A stretch of DNA of 64,000 bases from Streptomyces sp. NBC_00353. GTDB taxonomy: Bacteria; Actinomycetota; Actinomycetes; Streptomycetales; Streptomycetaceae. The DNA lies in NCBI RefSeq assembly GCF_036108815.1, contig NZ_CP107985.1, positions 558,001 to 622,000 of the forward strand. The letters run 5' to 3'. A program made the translations under genes and the position numbers. Shown in pieces: positions 8,999-17,334 of this stretch. Below the pieces are notes generated by a model. It worked only from the letters and a program-made list of their open reading frames with translations. It ran no database searches and had not been told where the DNA came from. Numbering within the stretch: position 1 is the stretch's first letter; each line of letters starts with the position of its first letter.

Positions 8999-9022
8999 AG
9001 AAGCCCCCGCCTCGGGGCTTCT
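8999..9022 (+). terminator. Hairpin terminator
   Basis: A 9-bp stem, AGAAGCCCC at 8999-9007 and GGGGCTTCT at 9014-9022, with a six-base loop, lies 60 bases after the lipoprotein stop codon. No long T-tract follows, so it may be an intrinsic terminator of the GC-rich actinobacterial kind. Confidence 0.5.
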
Positions 9023-9251
9023 GCATGTCGCCGCGTCGGGCTGTCGCTGTGTGGCTTCGTTCATCTCAAGGAACAGTGATTGTCGACCGGTTCTGGAGTC
9101 AGTTGCCGATCAGCCGGCTCGCGAATGTCGAAGAGAAATGACGGCACTGCCGAGTGAGTGAAGGGAACGCGGGACGGCCAGCTGCCCGTCAGGGCGGCTG
9201 GCCGTCGAGGCAGGTAGCGGCAGGAGCGATACGTATGTGGCGGACGCGGTG

Positions 9252-10241
9252 CTACTGGACCAGCAGAGCCAGCGCTTCCTTCGCGTTGTGCTCGGCGATT
9301 TCCTGCATCAGCGTGCGGTGCGGGAAGTCGCCGTCGAGCAGGCGAAGGGGACCAGCCACCAGTGAGAGACGCATCGCGAGCATGTAGACGTCGAGCCGTG
9401 GTGGATCGAGTCCGGGGCGTGACATGGCTGGGTACTGGTCGCCGAAACGAAGCTGCAGGAACACGTGCTCCCACTCGACATCGAAAAACATCAGGCCCTC
9501 GATGTCGATGAAGACGGGGTGTCCGGAGGCATCGACCAGGACGTGGTCGGGCCCGAGTTCGCCGTGGATCAGTCCGTGCTGCGTGCGCGGAGCCACTCGT
9601 GTGGCCAGCTCCTGCAGGCGATCGTGCAAGGGGGCCGCGGCTGATTCGATCCTGGGGTCGCGTTCGGCCGCCTCTGCGAGGTCCTCGATGGCACGCTCGA
9701 GCACCAGTTGCTCGCATGAACCGCCACTCGCCTTGTCGCCCCGTTCGAGCACGTCCACCCTGCCGTAGTGCTGACTGTGCTGCTGGTGCATCGCGTCGAG
9801 CATTGCTGCCAGCTCGCTCAAGGCATTTGATGCGCGTGCGGGATCCGTCTTCAGGAGTGCTTCCAGAGTGCCGCCGGCAACGTCCTCGACAACTGCCACA
9901 TCCGCCGGGTAGCGGCGTCGGCTGTCATCAGCCAGAAGCACCCTTGGAACCCGGACGCCAAGGCCGTCCAGTCTCCGCTGAGCGGCAAGGAAGGGGACCA
10001 GCCCGGAGGCGGGAGCGAACGGGTGGGCGGCGTCGATGGGTCCCGCAGCCGGCCAGAAGTTCTCGGCCTCGGCCCAGCTGTAGACGATCACACTCGCTGC
10101 ACGTGATCCGCTCGTGTGAACCCGGTAGACCCCCTTCTTGCTCCCCCCGCGCAACCGGTCCATTCCGGCAACGTGGGCTCCCGCCCCCAGTGCCTCATGC
10201 ACGATCCCTGACAAGGCTTCACTATCCGTGAACTGGCGCAT
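9252..10241 (-). CDS. APH-fold phosphotransferase
   Basis: A 329-residue kinase-like protein. The catalytic loop reads LIHGELGPDHVLVD near residue 225 (Asp of the usual HGD is Glu here) and the metal-binding segment is FIDIEGLMFFD, with DVEWEH following. The N-terminal lobe includes GGSKKGVYRV, a glycine-rich nucleotide loop. The HGE rather than HGD form is found in some APH relatives that act on metabolites. The substrate is unknown. It starts with ATG at 10241, downstream of the CPBP gene and of the hairpin at 10325-10367, so it is probably transcribed from its own promoter in 10242-10324. Confidence 0.75.
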   Translation of the reverse strand: MRQFTDSEALSGIVHEALGAGAHVAGMDRLRGGSKKGVYRVHTSGSRAASVIVYSWAEAENFWPAAGPIDAAHPFAPASGLVPFLAAQRRLDGLGVRVPRVLLADDSRRRYPADVAVVEDVAGGTLEALLKTDPARASNALSELAAMLDAMHQQHSQHYGRVDVLERGDKASGGSCEQLVLERAIEDLAEAAERDPRIESAAAPLHDRLQELATRVAPRTQHGLIHGELGPDHVLVDASGHPVFIDIEGLMFFDVEWEHVFLQLRFGDQYPAMSRPGLDPPRLDVYMLAMRLSLVAGPLRLLDGDFPHRTLMQEIAEHNAKEALALLVQ

Positions 10242-10324
10242 CCGCCGAACCTATCCCCGGCCGCCCTGAAGCCGTCGTGGGCCGCCACCAGCTCTGAGAA
10301 GCGGCACCGTGTCCGAACAGCGAA

Positions 10325-10367
10325 GCGCGTGGAGGGCGGGCAGCCAGGCTGCCCGCCCTCCACGCGC
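10325..10367 (-). terminator. Strong hairpin terminator
   Basis: A perfect 20-bp inverted repeat (10325-10344 and 10348-10367) with a three-base loop lies 18 bases past the stop codon of the CPBP protease gene. It is very GC-rich without a clear U-tract, typical of streptomycete terminators. Confidence 0.75.
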
Positions 10368-10385
10368 CGGTGGCGCGGCCCCGTG

Positions 10386-11324
10386 TCAGTTCTGCCGTAC
10401 CTGTGCCATTTCGGCGCGGGTGTAGATGCGGCCCTGGCGCTTGGCGGTTATGAGGAACAGCACGGTGGGCACGGCGCACACCAGGACGGCGAAGATGCTG
10501 GCCTCGGGGCCGAAGTCGCCGCCGGTCAGGGCCTGGGGACCGCTGACGGAGGCGTGCAGCAGGCCGCCGGTGCCGGTCCCGGAGCCGGAGACGGCGGTGC
10601 CGTAGATGCCCTGCTCGGCCATGTTCCAGCCCAGGTGCAGGCCGATCGGCAGCCACAGCGAGCGGGTGGCGGCGTAGAGCGCGCCGAACATCAGCCCGGC
10701 CTCGACGGCGATGGCCAGCGCGCCCCAGAGCGTCGCGTCGGGGTTGACCAAGTGCAGGCCGCCGAAAGCGAGCCCGGAGACGGCCAGCGCCCCCCACGTC
10801 CCGGTCTTCTCCTCCAGCACCCGAAACAGCGCACCGCGGAAGGCCAGTTCCTCAGTGACCGCCACGCAGCTCATCAACCCCAGCGTGGTCAGTGCGCCAC
10901 CGATCGATCCCCAGCCGTGGATGTGGTATCCGCCGGTCATCGCGACCAGCGCGATCGTGACGGTGAACAGACCCAGCCCGAGCAGGGCGCCCCGGCACAG
11001 TTCCGGCCGGGCCTGCGCCGGAGCCAGCTCCTGCGGGCTGCCGCGGCCCTCCAGGTACCGCACGAGCCTGGCATAGGCGGCCAGGGCGAGGCCGCCGGTG
11101 GCCACTCCGCTGATCAGAGCGGTCAGCGGAGTGGCGGCGGCGGCGCTGTTGATCGCGCTGGTGATCCCGCCCACGGCCAGCATCAGCACGAACAGCACCG
11201 GCAGACGCACCCACGTCGACGTCGCCCACCGCGCGGGGTGCCCGGTGTTCTTCCCGGCCGATCCGGTCCTTTCGGCTCCGCGACCGGCGAGTCGTTTCGG
11301 TGACTGGTGGTGGTTGGACGGCAT
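10386..11324 (-). CDS. CPBP family intramembrane glutamic endopeptidase
   Basis: A 312-residue multi-span membrane protein of the CAAX-protease/abortive-infection (CPBP) family. The three active-site motifs are present: EELAFRG (EExxxR) near residue 165, FGGLH (FxxxH), and HLGWN (HxxxN) near residue 245. Such enzymes cleave membrane or lipidated substrates, or process bacteriocin-type peptides; the substrate here is unknown. The ATG at 11324 has an excellent AGGAGG site. It is divergent from the histidine kinase gene at 11641 and followed by the terminator at 10325-10367. Confidence 0.85.
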   Translation of the reverse strand: MPSNHHQSPKRLAGRGAERTGSAGKNTGHPARWATSTWVRLPVLFVLMLAVGGITSAINSAAAATPLTALISGVATGGLALAAYARLVRYLEGRGSPQELAPAQARPELCRGALLGLGLFTVTIALVAMTGGYHIHGWGSIGGALTTLGLMSCVAVTEELAFRGALFRVLEEKTGTWGALAVSGLAFGGLHLVNPDATLWGALAIAVEAGLMFGALYAATRSLWLPIGLHLGWNMAEQGIYGTAVSGSGTGTGGLLHASVSGPQALTGGDFGPEASIFAVLVCAVPTVLFLITAKRQGRIYTRAEMAQVRQN

Positions 11325-11640
11325 GGCTTCCTCCTCAGGGGCCCGCTCCCAGCAGGCGGTCTCCGCTTTCGATGCCGGAAAACTACGGGCTGCGGCTCCT
11401 GCGAATCGTCACCACCGGGTGGGCACTTGCCGCATCCTCCGGTCCCCCGAGCGAGCTACCCGGCTGTTCTCTTGCGGGGGACACAACTCCCGCCACAGGA
11501 CGCTAGATTCACCGAGCAGGAGCGTCCGGTCCGCGCTGCCGTGTGGTGCGGATGCCGGACGGGTCGTACCGAATGGCCAGGCCGCGGACCACGGCCCGGT
11601 CCTCATGCCGCTCAGTGCCGGACTTACGAGATCATGGATG
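11325..11640. promoter_or_regulatory. Divergent promoter region, CPBP gene and two-component system
   Basis: A 316-base gap separates two outward-facing genes, so promoters for both must lie here. I could not select a reliable -35/-10 pair. A TAGATT hexamer near 11504 could serve as a -10 for the right-hand genes. Confidence 0.4.
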
Positions 11641-13014
11641 ATGACGGAAGACCAAGCAGCTTGTGAACCATCAGGCTCGGCATGCCCCGCGCCGACGGAC
11701 CCCGCTCCCCGCCCGGGCCGGCCAAGGACCGGCCGGCCCGAGGCGCCCTCTTCCGGGGCCGGGGCCGAACCGCGGGCGCGGGACAGGGGCCCCTCCGCAC
11801 GCGGGAACCCGGTGGCCGCCGCGACCAGTCGGCTCCGCTGGCTGTCGCGGTGGTGGGGAGCACGCCCCACCGCTACCAGGGACCGCGAGTTCGCGCTCGT
11901 CTTCACCGTGCTGTCGTTCGCGGAGCCGCTGTCACGGGTCGGGGCGCGGTTCGGCGACCTTCCCACTCACGGCGCCTCCGTGGCGAGCGTGCTGCTGACG
12001 TTGGGTCAGACTCTGCCGCTCGCGGTGCGCACCCGATGGCCGGCCGTCTGCCTCGCGGTAGCGGGGACCTCGTTCGCGGTCCACGAGTGCCTCGGCTACC
12101 CGGCGGCCTTCGGCAGCCTGGGGCTGTACATTGCGCTGTACTCCGTGGGTGCCCACCAGGAACGCCTCCGGCGGGCCGTACCGCTGGCGGCGACAGGCGG
12201 GTACCTGGTGTTCGATGTCGTCCTGTACGCGCTGGGCTCGCCCGACGGCCTGACCGACTTCCTGGTCTACTACCTGGTCCTGGTGGCGATGTGGGGCCTG
12301 GGCGTCCTGGTTCGCGGGCGGCGGGCGCACGAGGCCGAGCGTCGGCGCCTGTCCGCACAGGCGGCCATCGATGCGGAACGCGGGCGACTGGCCCGGGAGC
12401 TGCACGACGTGGTGACCCACCATGTGACCGCGATGGTCGTGCAGGCCGGCGCGGCACAGTACCTCACCGGGTCACCGGACCGGATCGGCGAGGCCCTTGA
12501 CGCCATCAACGGCACCGGCCGCCGCGCGCTGGCCGAACTACGGTTCCTGCTCGGCGTGCTGGAGGCGACCGGCGAGTCGGCGCCCAAGGAACGGACGCCG
12601 TTGCCGGGCCGGGTGCCTGACCTGGTGGAGCAGACACGAGCGGGCGGCCAGCCGATCGAACTGGTCGAGGACGGAGAGCAGCCGGACATGGACATAGGCG
12701 CCCGACTCGCGGCGTATCGCGTCGTGCAGGAATCCCTGACGAACGCCGTGAAATACGCCGCGGGCAGGCCGACACTGGTACGGCTCACGCACGCCCCCGA
12801 CTGGACGGACATCGAGGTCACCACCGCCCAAGCGGCCGACGGCGCGCCCGTGTCCGCCGCCCTCCGCGATGGCGGGCCGCACATCTCGGGCGGCCGGGGC
12901 CTGACCGGGCTACGGGAACGGGTGGAGATGCTGGGCGGCGAGTTCGCCGCCGGGCCCCGCCCGGAGGGCGGGTTCCGCGTGCACGCACGCATCCCCACAG
13001 AAGGTGCCGCATGA
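11641..13014 (+). CDS. Sensor histidine kinase (DesK/NarX type)
   Basis: A membrane histidine kinase of about 457 residues. After a proline-rich N-terminus come several hydrophobic spans (roughly residues 80-220), then the phosphoacceptor motif ARELHDVVTHHVTAMVV, typical of HisKA_3 kinases, and an ATPase domain with VVQESLTNAVKYA (N box) and GGRGLTGLRERVEML (G box). It would autophosphorylate the His of ELHD and pass phosphate to the adjoining regulator, which overlaps it by four bases (ATGA). The start is uncertain: ATGs at 11638 and 11641 lack a strong ribosome-binding site, and a GTG at 11812 is possible. Confidence 0.82.
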   Translation: MTEDQAACEPSGSACPAPTDPAPRPGRPRTGRPEAPSSGAGAEPRARDRGPSARGNPVAAATSRLRWLSRWWGARPTATRDREFALVFTVLSFAEPLSRVGARFGDLPTHGASVASVLLTLGQTLPLAVRTRWPAVCLAVAGTSFAVHECLGYPAAFGSLGLYIALYSVGAHQERLRRAVPLAATGGYLVFDVVLYALGSPDGLTDFLVYYLVLVAMWGLGVLVRGRRAHEAERRRLSAQAAIDAERGRLARELHDVVTHHVTAMVVQAGAAQYLTGSPDRIGEALDAINGTGRRALAELRFLLGVLEATGESAPKERTPLPGRVPDLVEQTRAGGQPIELVEDGEQPDMDIGARLAAYRVVQESLTNAVKYAAGRPTLVRLTHAPDWTDIEVTTAQAADGAPVSAALRDGGPHISGGRGLTGLRERVEMLGGEFAAGPRPEGGFRVHARIPTEGAA

Positions 13015-13709
13015 GTGTTCCGCCCGCTGCGATCAGGGTGCTGGTCTGCGAGGATCAAGCCCTCGTGCGCGCCGGCTTCGTCACGATCCTCTCCGCCCAG
13101 CCCGACATGGAAGTCGTGGGCGAGGCCGAGGACGGCCGAGCGGCGATCCGGAGCGCGCAGGAGCTGAAGCCCGACGTCGTCGTCATGGACATCCGCATGC
13201 CCCTGCTCGACGGAATCGAGGCCACCCGCCGCCTGGCAGGACCCGACTCCCCCAACCCCGCGAAGATCCTCATCGTCACGACCTTCAACGTCGACGAATA
13301 CGTGTACGAGGCCCTCCGCGCCGGCGCCAGCGGCTTCCTACTCAAGGACCCCCCACCGCCCGAACTGATCAACGCGGTACGCACCGTCGCCCGCGGCGAG
13401 TCCCTCCTCGCCCCCGCCGTCACCCGCACCCTGATCGGCCGCTTCGCCGAACGCCTGCGCCCCACCACCGTCCCCACGTCCCCCGAGCGCGACCGCCTCA
13501 AGGTGCTCACCCCCCGCGAGTACGAGGTCCTCCTTCTCATCAGCAAGGGCCTGTCGAACGCCGAAATAGCCGCCCAGTTGGTCATCAGCGCAGAGACCGT
13601 GAAGACCTACGTCTCCCGCATCCTCACCAAACTGGACCTCCGCGACCGCGTCCAGGCGGTGGTCCTGGCGTACCGGACGGGCGTGGCGGGAGGCGGCGAC
13701 CGAGCCTGA
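13011..13709 (+). CDS. NarL/FixJ response regulator
   Basis: A 232-residue regulator with an N-terminal receiver domain (phosphoacceptor Asp in VVMDIRMP, conserved Thr in VTTF and Lys in LLKDPPP) and a C-terminal LuxR-type helix-turn-helix (LTPREYEVLLLISKGLSNAEIA then ETVKTYVSRILTKL). It is translationally coupled to the kinase by an ATGA overlap. It presumably binds DNA as a dimer after phosphorylation; targets are unknown, though the divergent CPBP protease gene is an obvious candidate. Confidence 0.9.
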   Translation: MSVPPAAIRVLVCEDQALVRAGFVTILSAQPDMEVVGEAEDGRAAIRSAQELKPDVVVMDIRMPLLDGIEATRRLAGPDSPNPAKILIVTTFNVDEYVYEALRAGASGFLLKDPPPPELINAVRTVARGESLLAPAVTRTLIGRFAERLRPTTVPTSPERDRLKVLTPREYEVLLLISKGLSNAEIAAQLVISAETVKTYVSRILTKLDLRDRVQAVVLAYRTGVAGGGDRA

Positions 13710-13772
13710 CGACCGTGTGACACCGGCCGGGGCCGTCGGCCCGCCCAGGCGTCGGCAACATGCGGTCCCACC

Positions 13773-13860
13773 GATGGCTGACGTGCGGTTGACGACCTCC
13801 TCCTACCTCGTGCTCGGGATCATAGGCAAGCTGGGCGAGTCGGGTGCCTACGACGCGAAG
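13773..13860 (+). pseudogene. PadR-family regulator, N-terminal scrap
   Basis: An ATG at 13773 opens MADVRLTTSSYLVLGIIG and KLGESGAYD, the start of a PadR-type winged-helix regulator. After about 29 codons the similarity stops and the sequence changes strand and origin (see 13871-14054). Only the first helix pair survives, so it cannot function. Confidence 0.6.
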
Positions 13861-13870
13861 GGGGATGCCG

Positions 13871-14054
13871 TTATCGGCGTTGGCCGTCGATCAGTTCAAG
13901 GTATCGGGCGTACTGGGTGTCAGCGATCTGCCTGTTACGGACGAGGCTTCCTTCCTCCATGCGGGAGTGCAGAACCCCTACGGGAGAGCGCAGAAGCTCC
14001 CGGTGCGGCAGGAGGTTGCCGTCCGCCGTCGCGTCTATGCGGGACGGCGGCTCA
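13871..14054 (-). pseudogene. C-terminal scrap of an unidentified protein
   Basis: A minus-strand frame without a start reads LLPHRELLRSPVGVLHSRM, EEGSLVRNRQIADTQYARY and LELIDGQRR before a TAA at 13871-13873. The helical, charged pattern looks like a genuine protein end rather than a shadow. Its upstream part is cut near 14054, where the nuclease-like gene ends in another frame. I cannot name the family. Confidence 0.35.
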
Positions 14055-14808
14055 CTTGATTGGCATCTGAAACCTCATATAGATCGATCCGCAGAAGGCG
14101 TCGAACCTGGGCCGGAACACGCTCCGCATGCCACACGGAAGAAGTCGGGACGATGAGCGCGAATCGAGTGGCAGGAGAGTGGTCTGCCATGCGGCGAAGG
14201 AGCTGCCCGTAGGCGATGTCGGCGTCTACGCCCTTCTCCTTGGTCCGGCCCTTGGCCTCGCCGATCAGCCGCTCATCACCGCGCACGGCCTCGATGTCGG
14301 TCCACTGGTCGGTCGGGGCGACCGGTGTCCACCCCTCGGCGACGAGCCAGTGCCGGAATGCGCCGACGACCCGGTCCTCGTCACGGGCCGGTTCCAGAAT
14401 CCTTCGCACGGCCGCCAGGTCGGCGTCACGGCTGCGGCGCAGCCGCCCCCGGCTGTCTCCGTCCAGATCCGCCGGCCGAATCACCACCAGCCGCAACCCG
14501 TTCTGCGGAATCAACGTGTCACGTCGCGCGTCGTACAGAGCGCGCTGCTCTCCCCGATGCACACCGCTGACGGTCAGTATGTCGGGCTTGTCGAAGTGCG
14601 CCATCGGCTGGTCGTGCTGAAGCTCGCGATACTCCACGACCACCCCATGGCCCAGCCAATAGGCATCGACCGGCAACCTCACCCGACGCCCGTTGGCGCC
14701 GGGGTCACCCAGCAGCCAATCGAACCTGTGCTGACGTTCGCCCGTCGCCCCGAGGACCTCGTCACACAGATCGAGAACGTACGCCTCATCGCTGTCGTCT
14801 CTGGCCAT
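14035..14808 (-). CDS. Protein with two nuclease-like (PD-D/ExK-type) segments
   Basis: A 257-residue protein starting at ATG 14808 after a CTGGAG site. The first half (to about residue 130) has LPVDAYWLGHGVVVEYRE, HFDKPDILTVSGVHRGEQR and GLRLVVIRPADL, resembling small hypothetical proteins with a restriction-nuclease-like core. The second half has DIEAVRGDERLIGEAKGRT, a D-x(n)-ExK pattern typical of PD-(D/E)xK nucleases, then DADIAYGQLLRRM and RFALIVP. The halves look like two separate families fused. A role in DNA cleavage or defence is inferred, not shown. Confidence 0.6.
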   Translation of the reverse strand: MARDDSDEAYVLDLCDEVLGATGERQHRFDWLLGDPGANGRRVRLPVDAYWLGHGVVVEYRELQHDQPMAHFDKPDILTVSGVHRGEQRALYDARRDTLIPQNGLRLVVIRPADLDGDSRGRLRRSRDADLAAVRRILEPARDEDRVVGAFRHWLVAEGWTPVAPTDQWTDIEAVRGDERLIGEAKGRTKEKGVDADIAYGQLLRRMADHSPATRFALIVPTSSVWHAERVPAQVRRLLRIDLYEVSDANQVSRRPA

Positions 14809-14894
14809 GCTCCAGGATGACACCACCGCAGGCGCAAAGCGGATCCCCGTGCGTGATAACGTCCACCGCCCTTCTTGGACGGACTGGGAGCAAA

Positions 14895-15155
14895 ATGGCA
14901 ATGTCGTCACTAAGCACGCGAAACGCACTCATATTCAGCTTGGGACTCTCGCTTCCGATCTCGGCAGCCATCCTGATTGTCAGCTTCAAAGATGAGCCCG
15001 CATCCACGCCATCAACCAACGCGGCCTCCACACCGACCCCACCGCGAACGCCTCCGACCGAGACGATGACAGCCGATACCCCCACGGCGAGCACTACAAC
15101 CACAGCCACAGCCACAGCAGTGAGCCTTTTCCAACCTGAGGTTGAGGCGTGGTGA
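14895..15155 (+). CDS. Membrane-anchored Thr-rich protein, cut by an IS end
   Basis: From ATG 14895 (GGGAG upstream) the frame gives a short N-terminus, one membrane span (NALIFSLGLSLPISAAILIV) and a Thr/Pro-rich extracellular stalk. The last dozen codons, from about 15118 to the TGA at 15153-15155, are IS5-family inverted-repeat and end sequence, so the original C-terminus has been removed. The remaining product would be an anchored stalk with no domain. Function unknown. Confidence 0.5.
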   Translation: MAMSSLSTRNALIFSLGLSLPISAAILIVSFKDEPASTPSTNAASTPTPPRTPPTETMTADTPTASTTTTATATAVSLFQPEVEAW

Positions 15156-15345
15156 AGGACGAGAACGGTCTTCACGATGTCGGTGGTTGGTGCTGCAGCG
15201 GAGCTTCCGCAGACGGCGCCAGCTTTTGAAGGTGGCCATGGCCTGCTCGCCGATGTATCGGATCTTGGCGTGGCTGCTGTGGCGGATGCGTACTGGCCGG
15301 GGGCCGCGCCCGCGCGGAGACGACGGGGCCGTTCCCGGTGACACG
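15118..15345 (-). mobile_element. Partial IS5-family element (end and transposase C-terminus)
   Basis: The left inverted repeat at 15118-15138 (containing GAGCCTTTTCCAACC) is followed by sequence closely matching the left end of the full element at 15769. On the minus strand it encodes HAKIRYIGEQAMATFKSWRR and LRKLRCSTN, the C-terminus of the same transposase, with a frameshift after CSTN. The similarity ends near 15345. No transposase start or right end is present. Confidence 0.75.
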
Positions 15346-15374
15346 CACCGGGGATGGGCCCGTCGCCCGTTCGT

Positions 15375-15767
15375 TCAGGAAGCCCGGATCGCCCGGTCGA
15401 TCTCCGCGCCGGTACGCGCCACGACGACGGGCCACTCATCCCTGAGGGAGGCGGGCAGAAGCTCGCGGTCCTCGTCCTGCTGGATCATGGTCGGCCCGCC
15501 CGGGACGACGAGCACGGCACCCAGCCGTCGCAGCAGGACGGCCAGGAGGTCCATGATCCCGTCCCCTCCGAAGCGGTTGAAGGTGATGCCGGTCGGGTTG
15601 TTGAAGTACACACCCGCCTCCTCCCCCTCCGCCGTACTCACCAGCAGGAAGTCCGTCTCGGGGTCCCGCAGCACCGCATAGGGGCCAAGGACCTCGTGCG
15701 CGGCACTCATGTCCAGCGTCGCCGGCTCACCGTTCTCGAACCGGCACACGAAGATGTCAAAACTCAT
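15375..15767 (-). CDS. Hypothetical protein, 130 aa
   Basis: An intact small gene encoding MSFDIFVCRFENGEPATLD, VLGPYAVLRDPE, FNRFGGDGIMDLLAVLLRR and PGGPTMIQ. This matches a family of small acidic streptomycete proteins of unknown role, sometimes found near mobile DNA. It is wedged between a partial and a complete IS5-family copy: its start codon (15765-15767) is one base from the left end of the complete copy, so its original promoter has probably been displaced. Expression is doubtful. Confidence 0.65.
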   Translation of the reverse strand: MSFDIFVCRFENGEPATLDMSAAHEVLGPYAVLRDPETDFLLVSTAEGEEAGVYFNNPTGITFNRFGGDGIMDLLAVLLRRLGAVLVVPGGPTMIQQDEDRELLPASLRDEWPVVVARTGAEIDRAIRAS

Positions 15768-15768
15768 G

Positions 15769-16663
15769 GAGTCTGTTCTAACCTCAGGTTGAGGCGTGGT
15801 GAAGGACGACGACGGCCTTCACAATGTCGGTGATCCGGTTGGTGCCGCAGCGGAGCTTTCGCAGGAGGCGCCAGCCCTTCAGGGTGGCCATGGCCTGCTC
15901 GCCGAGACAGCGGATCTTGGCGTGGGTACTGTTGTGTCGCCGCTTCCAGCGCTTGAGCAGACGGCCCCTGAACGGCACCCGGACGGGGCGCCCGGCGCCC
16001 TGGTAAGCCTTGTCCGCCCAGCACTTCACGTCGGCCTCGGTGAGCGCGTCGATGATGCCGTGGCGCCGCGCGGCGGTCAGGTCATGGGTCGATCCGGGCA
16101 ATGCCGGCGAGGACCACAGCAGTCGACCGAACGGGTCGGTGAGGACCTGGACGTTCATGCCGTGGCGTTTGTGTTTTCCGGAGTAGTACGGGGTGTCGGC
16201 GGCGATCCGGTCGATCGGCAGCAGGGTGCCGTCCAGGATCACGAAGGCTTTCGCCTGTACGGTCTTCATCGCCTCGGTCAGGGTCGGCGCGGCGGCGGCC
16301 AGGACGTCGATCACCTCACGTATGTATCGGTACACGGTCGCGACGCCGATGCCGAACCCTGCGGCGAGCCGCGCGTAGGTGTCCCCGCACCGCAGGTGGG
16401 CGAGGACGAGCAGGGCCTGACGGCCGACAGGCAGCCGTCGCCACCGGGTCCCGATCTCTCGCTGCCGGGCACGGAGCCGCGTGGTCAGGTAGCGCAGGGT
16501 GCCGCTGGACAGATCAATCGACGAGGGGTAGACAAGCACGCGAAGCTCCTGACGGACACGGGTGATCTTGGTCGAGAACCCGTCCACCAGGAGCTTCGTC
16601 GTTCTGTACAGCTGGCAACCTCCAACACCTCACCGCCGCAGCCAGGTTGGAAAAGGCTCACTG
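15769..16663 (-). mobile_element. IS5-family insertion sequence
   Basis: An element of about 895 bases carrying one transposase gene. The right inverted repeat (16643-16663) is a perfect 21-bp complement of the left repeat of the neighbouring partial copy at 15118-15138. The element's own left end (15769 onward, GAGTCTGTTCTAACCTCAGG) matches with four differences in about 23 bases. No target duplication was found for either pairing, so ends of two insertions may have recombined. Confidence 0.75.
15784..16587 (-). CDS. IS5-family transposase (DDE_Tnp_4 type)
   Basis: An intact 267-residue transposase. An N-terminal helix-turn-helix (GIGVATVYRYIREVID, near residues 75-95) precedes a DDE core: VILDGTLLPIDRI gives the first Asp, LPGSTHDLTAARR the second, and EQAMATLKGWR the Glu. 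GKHKRHGMNVQVL and KAYQGAG are also typical. It catalyses cut-and-paste movement of the surrounding element, whose ends are at 15769 and 16663. The frame is undamaged, so the element could still be active if its imperfect left end is recognised. Confidence 0.9.
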   Translation of the reverse strand: MDGFSTKITRVRQELRVLVYPSSIDLSSGTLRYLTTRLRARQREIGTRWRRLPVGRQALLVLAHLRCGDTYARLAAGFGIGVATVYRYIREVIDVLAAAAPTLTEAMKTVQAKAFVILDGTLLPIDRIAADTPYYSGKHKRHGMNVQVLTDPFGRLLWSSPALPGSTHDLTAARRHGIIDALTEADVKCWADKAYQGAGRPVRVPFRGRLLKRWKRRHNSTHAKIRCLGEQAMATLKGWRLLRKLRCGTNRITDIVKAVVVLHHAST

Positions 16664-16669
16664 TGCTGC

Positions 16670-17217
16670 CATGACGTCGACCTCTTCTCGAAGACCGTGG
16701 TGGGTCCTCAGGGGGCAGGAACGAACTTCCGTCAGTCCTCCAGCTCCGCGAGCCAGCGCAGGGCACGCAGACCGGTTTTCTGTGAACGCCATGTCAGCGA
16801 TCAGTACCAAGGGCCGGATGTACTTCATGGTCTTCACCGAAAGCTTCACGGCCGAGGTTATGTGCCGCTTCCTGGACCGGCTCGCCGGCCACTTCGACCG
16901 CAAGGCTTGTCTCGGGGTCGACGGGCACTCCGCCCACCGCTCCAAGAAGGTCCGCGACTGGCTCGCCGCCCACCCCGACGACGTCGAGCTGCATTTCCTG
17001 CCGTCGTACTCGCCCGAGCTCAACCCCGACGAACTGGTCAACGCCGACCTCAAACACAGCCTGGCCAAGCAGCACCGGGCCCCGGCACCAGGCCGAACTC
17101 GCCGCCGAGACACGCAGGTTCTTCCGTAAACGCCAACGGCAACCGCACCTCGTCCGTGGCTACTTCGGCGGCCCACACGTCCGCTACGTCCTGGGCGAGG
17201 ACCTCATGAGTTTCTGA
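16670..17217 (+). pseudogene. IS630-family transposase remnant
   Basis: The plus strand encodes MSAISTKGRMYFMVFTE, DGHSAHRSKKVRDWL and LPSYSPELNPDE, the second half of an IS630/Tc1-type DDE transposase (Asp of VDGHSAH, Glu or Asp of PELNPDE). The 5' half is missing where the IS5 element sits at 16663. A one-base shift near 17090 is needed to read on through ELAAETRRFFRKRQ and GPHVRYVLGEDLMSF to the natural end. Inactive. Confidence 0.8.
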
Positions 17218-17224
17218 TCAATAG
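17169..17224 (+). repeat. IS630 right-end sequence, copy A (matches 18079-18133)
   Basis: The last 55 bases of the IS630 remnant, including CTCATGAGTTTCTGATCAAT, recur with about eight to ten differences at 18079-18133, on the far side of the LysE gene. Both copies encode the transposase end (GPHVRYVL then MSF). The copies are about 910 bases apart in the same orientation. Confidence 0.75.
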
Positions 17225-17334
17225 GACAGTCGACACCTACACGGTGATCCGGAAAGCGCGCCATCCATGCCGCACCGGAGGTCCCGAAACTGACGGCGAG
17301 GTTTTGTGGTGTGAAGAGGGTTTGTGGACGGAGG

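Noticed and set aside
15118..16663. A simple single IS insertion bounded by the perfect 21-bp repeats
   Set aside because: A second internal left end at 15769 and a foreign gene between show two copies; no target duplication flanks the outer repeats.
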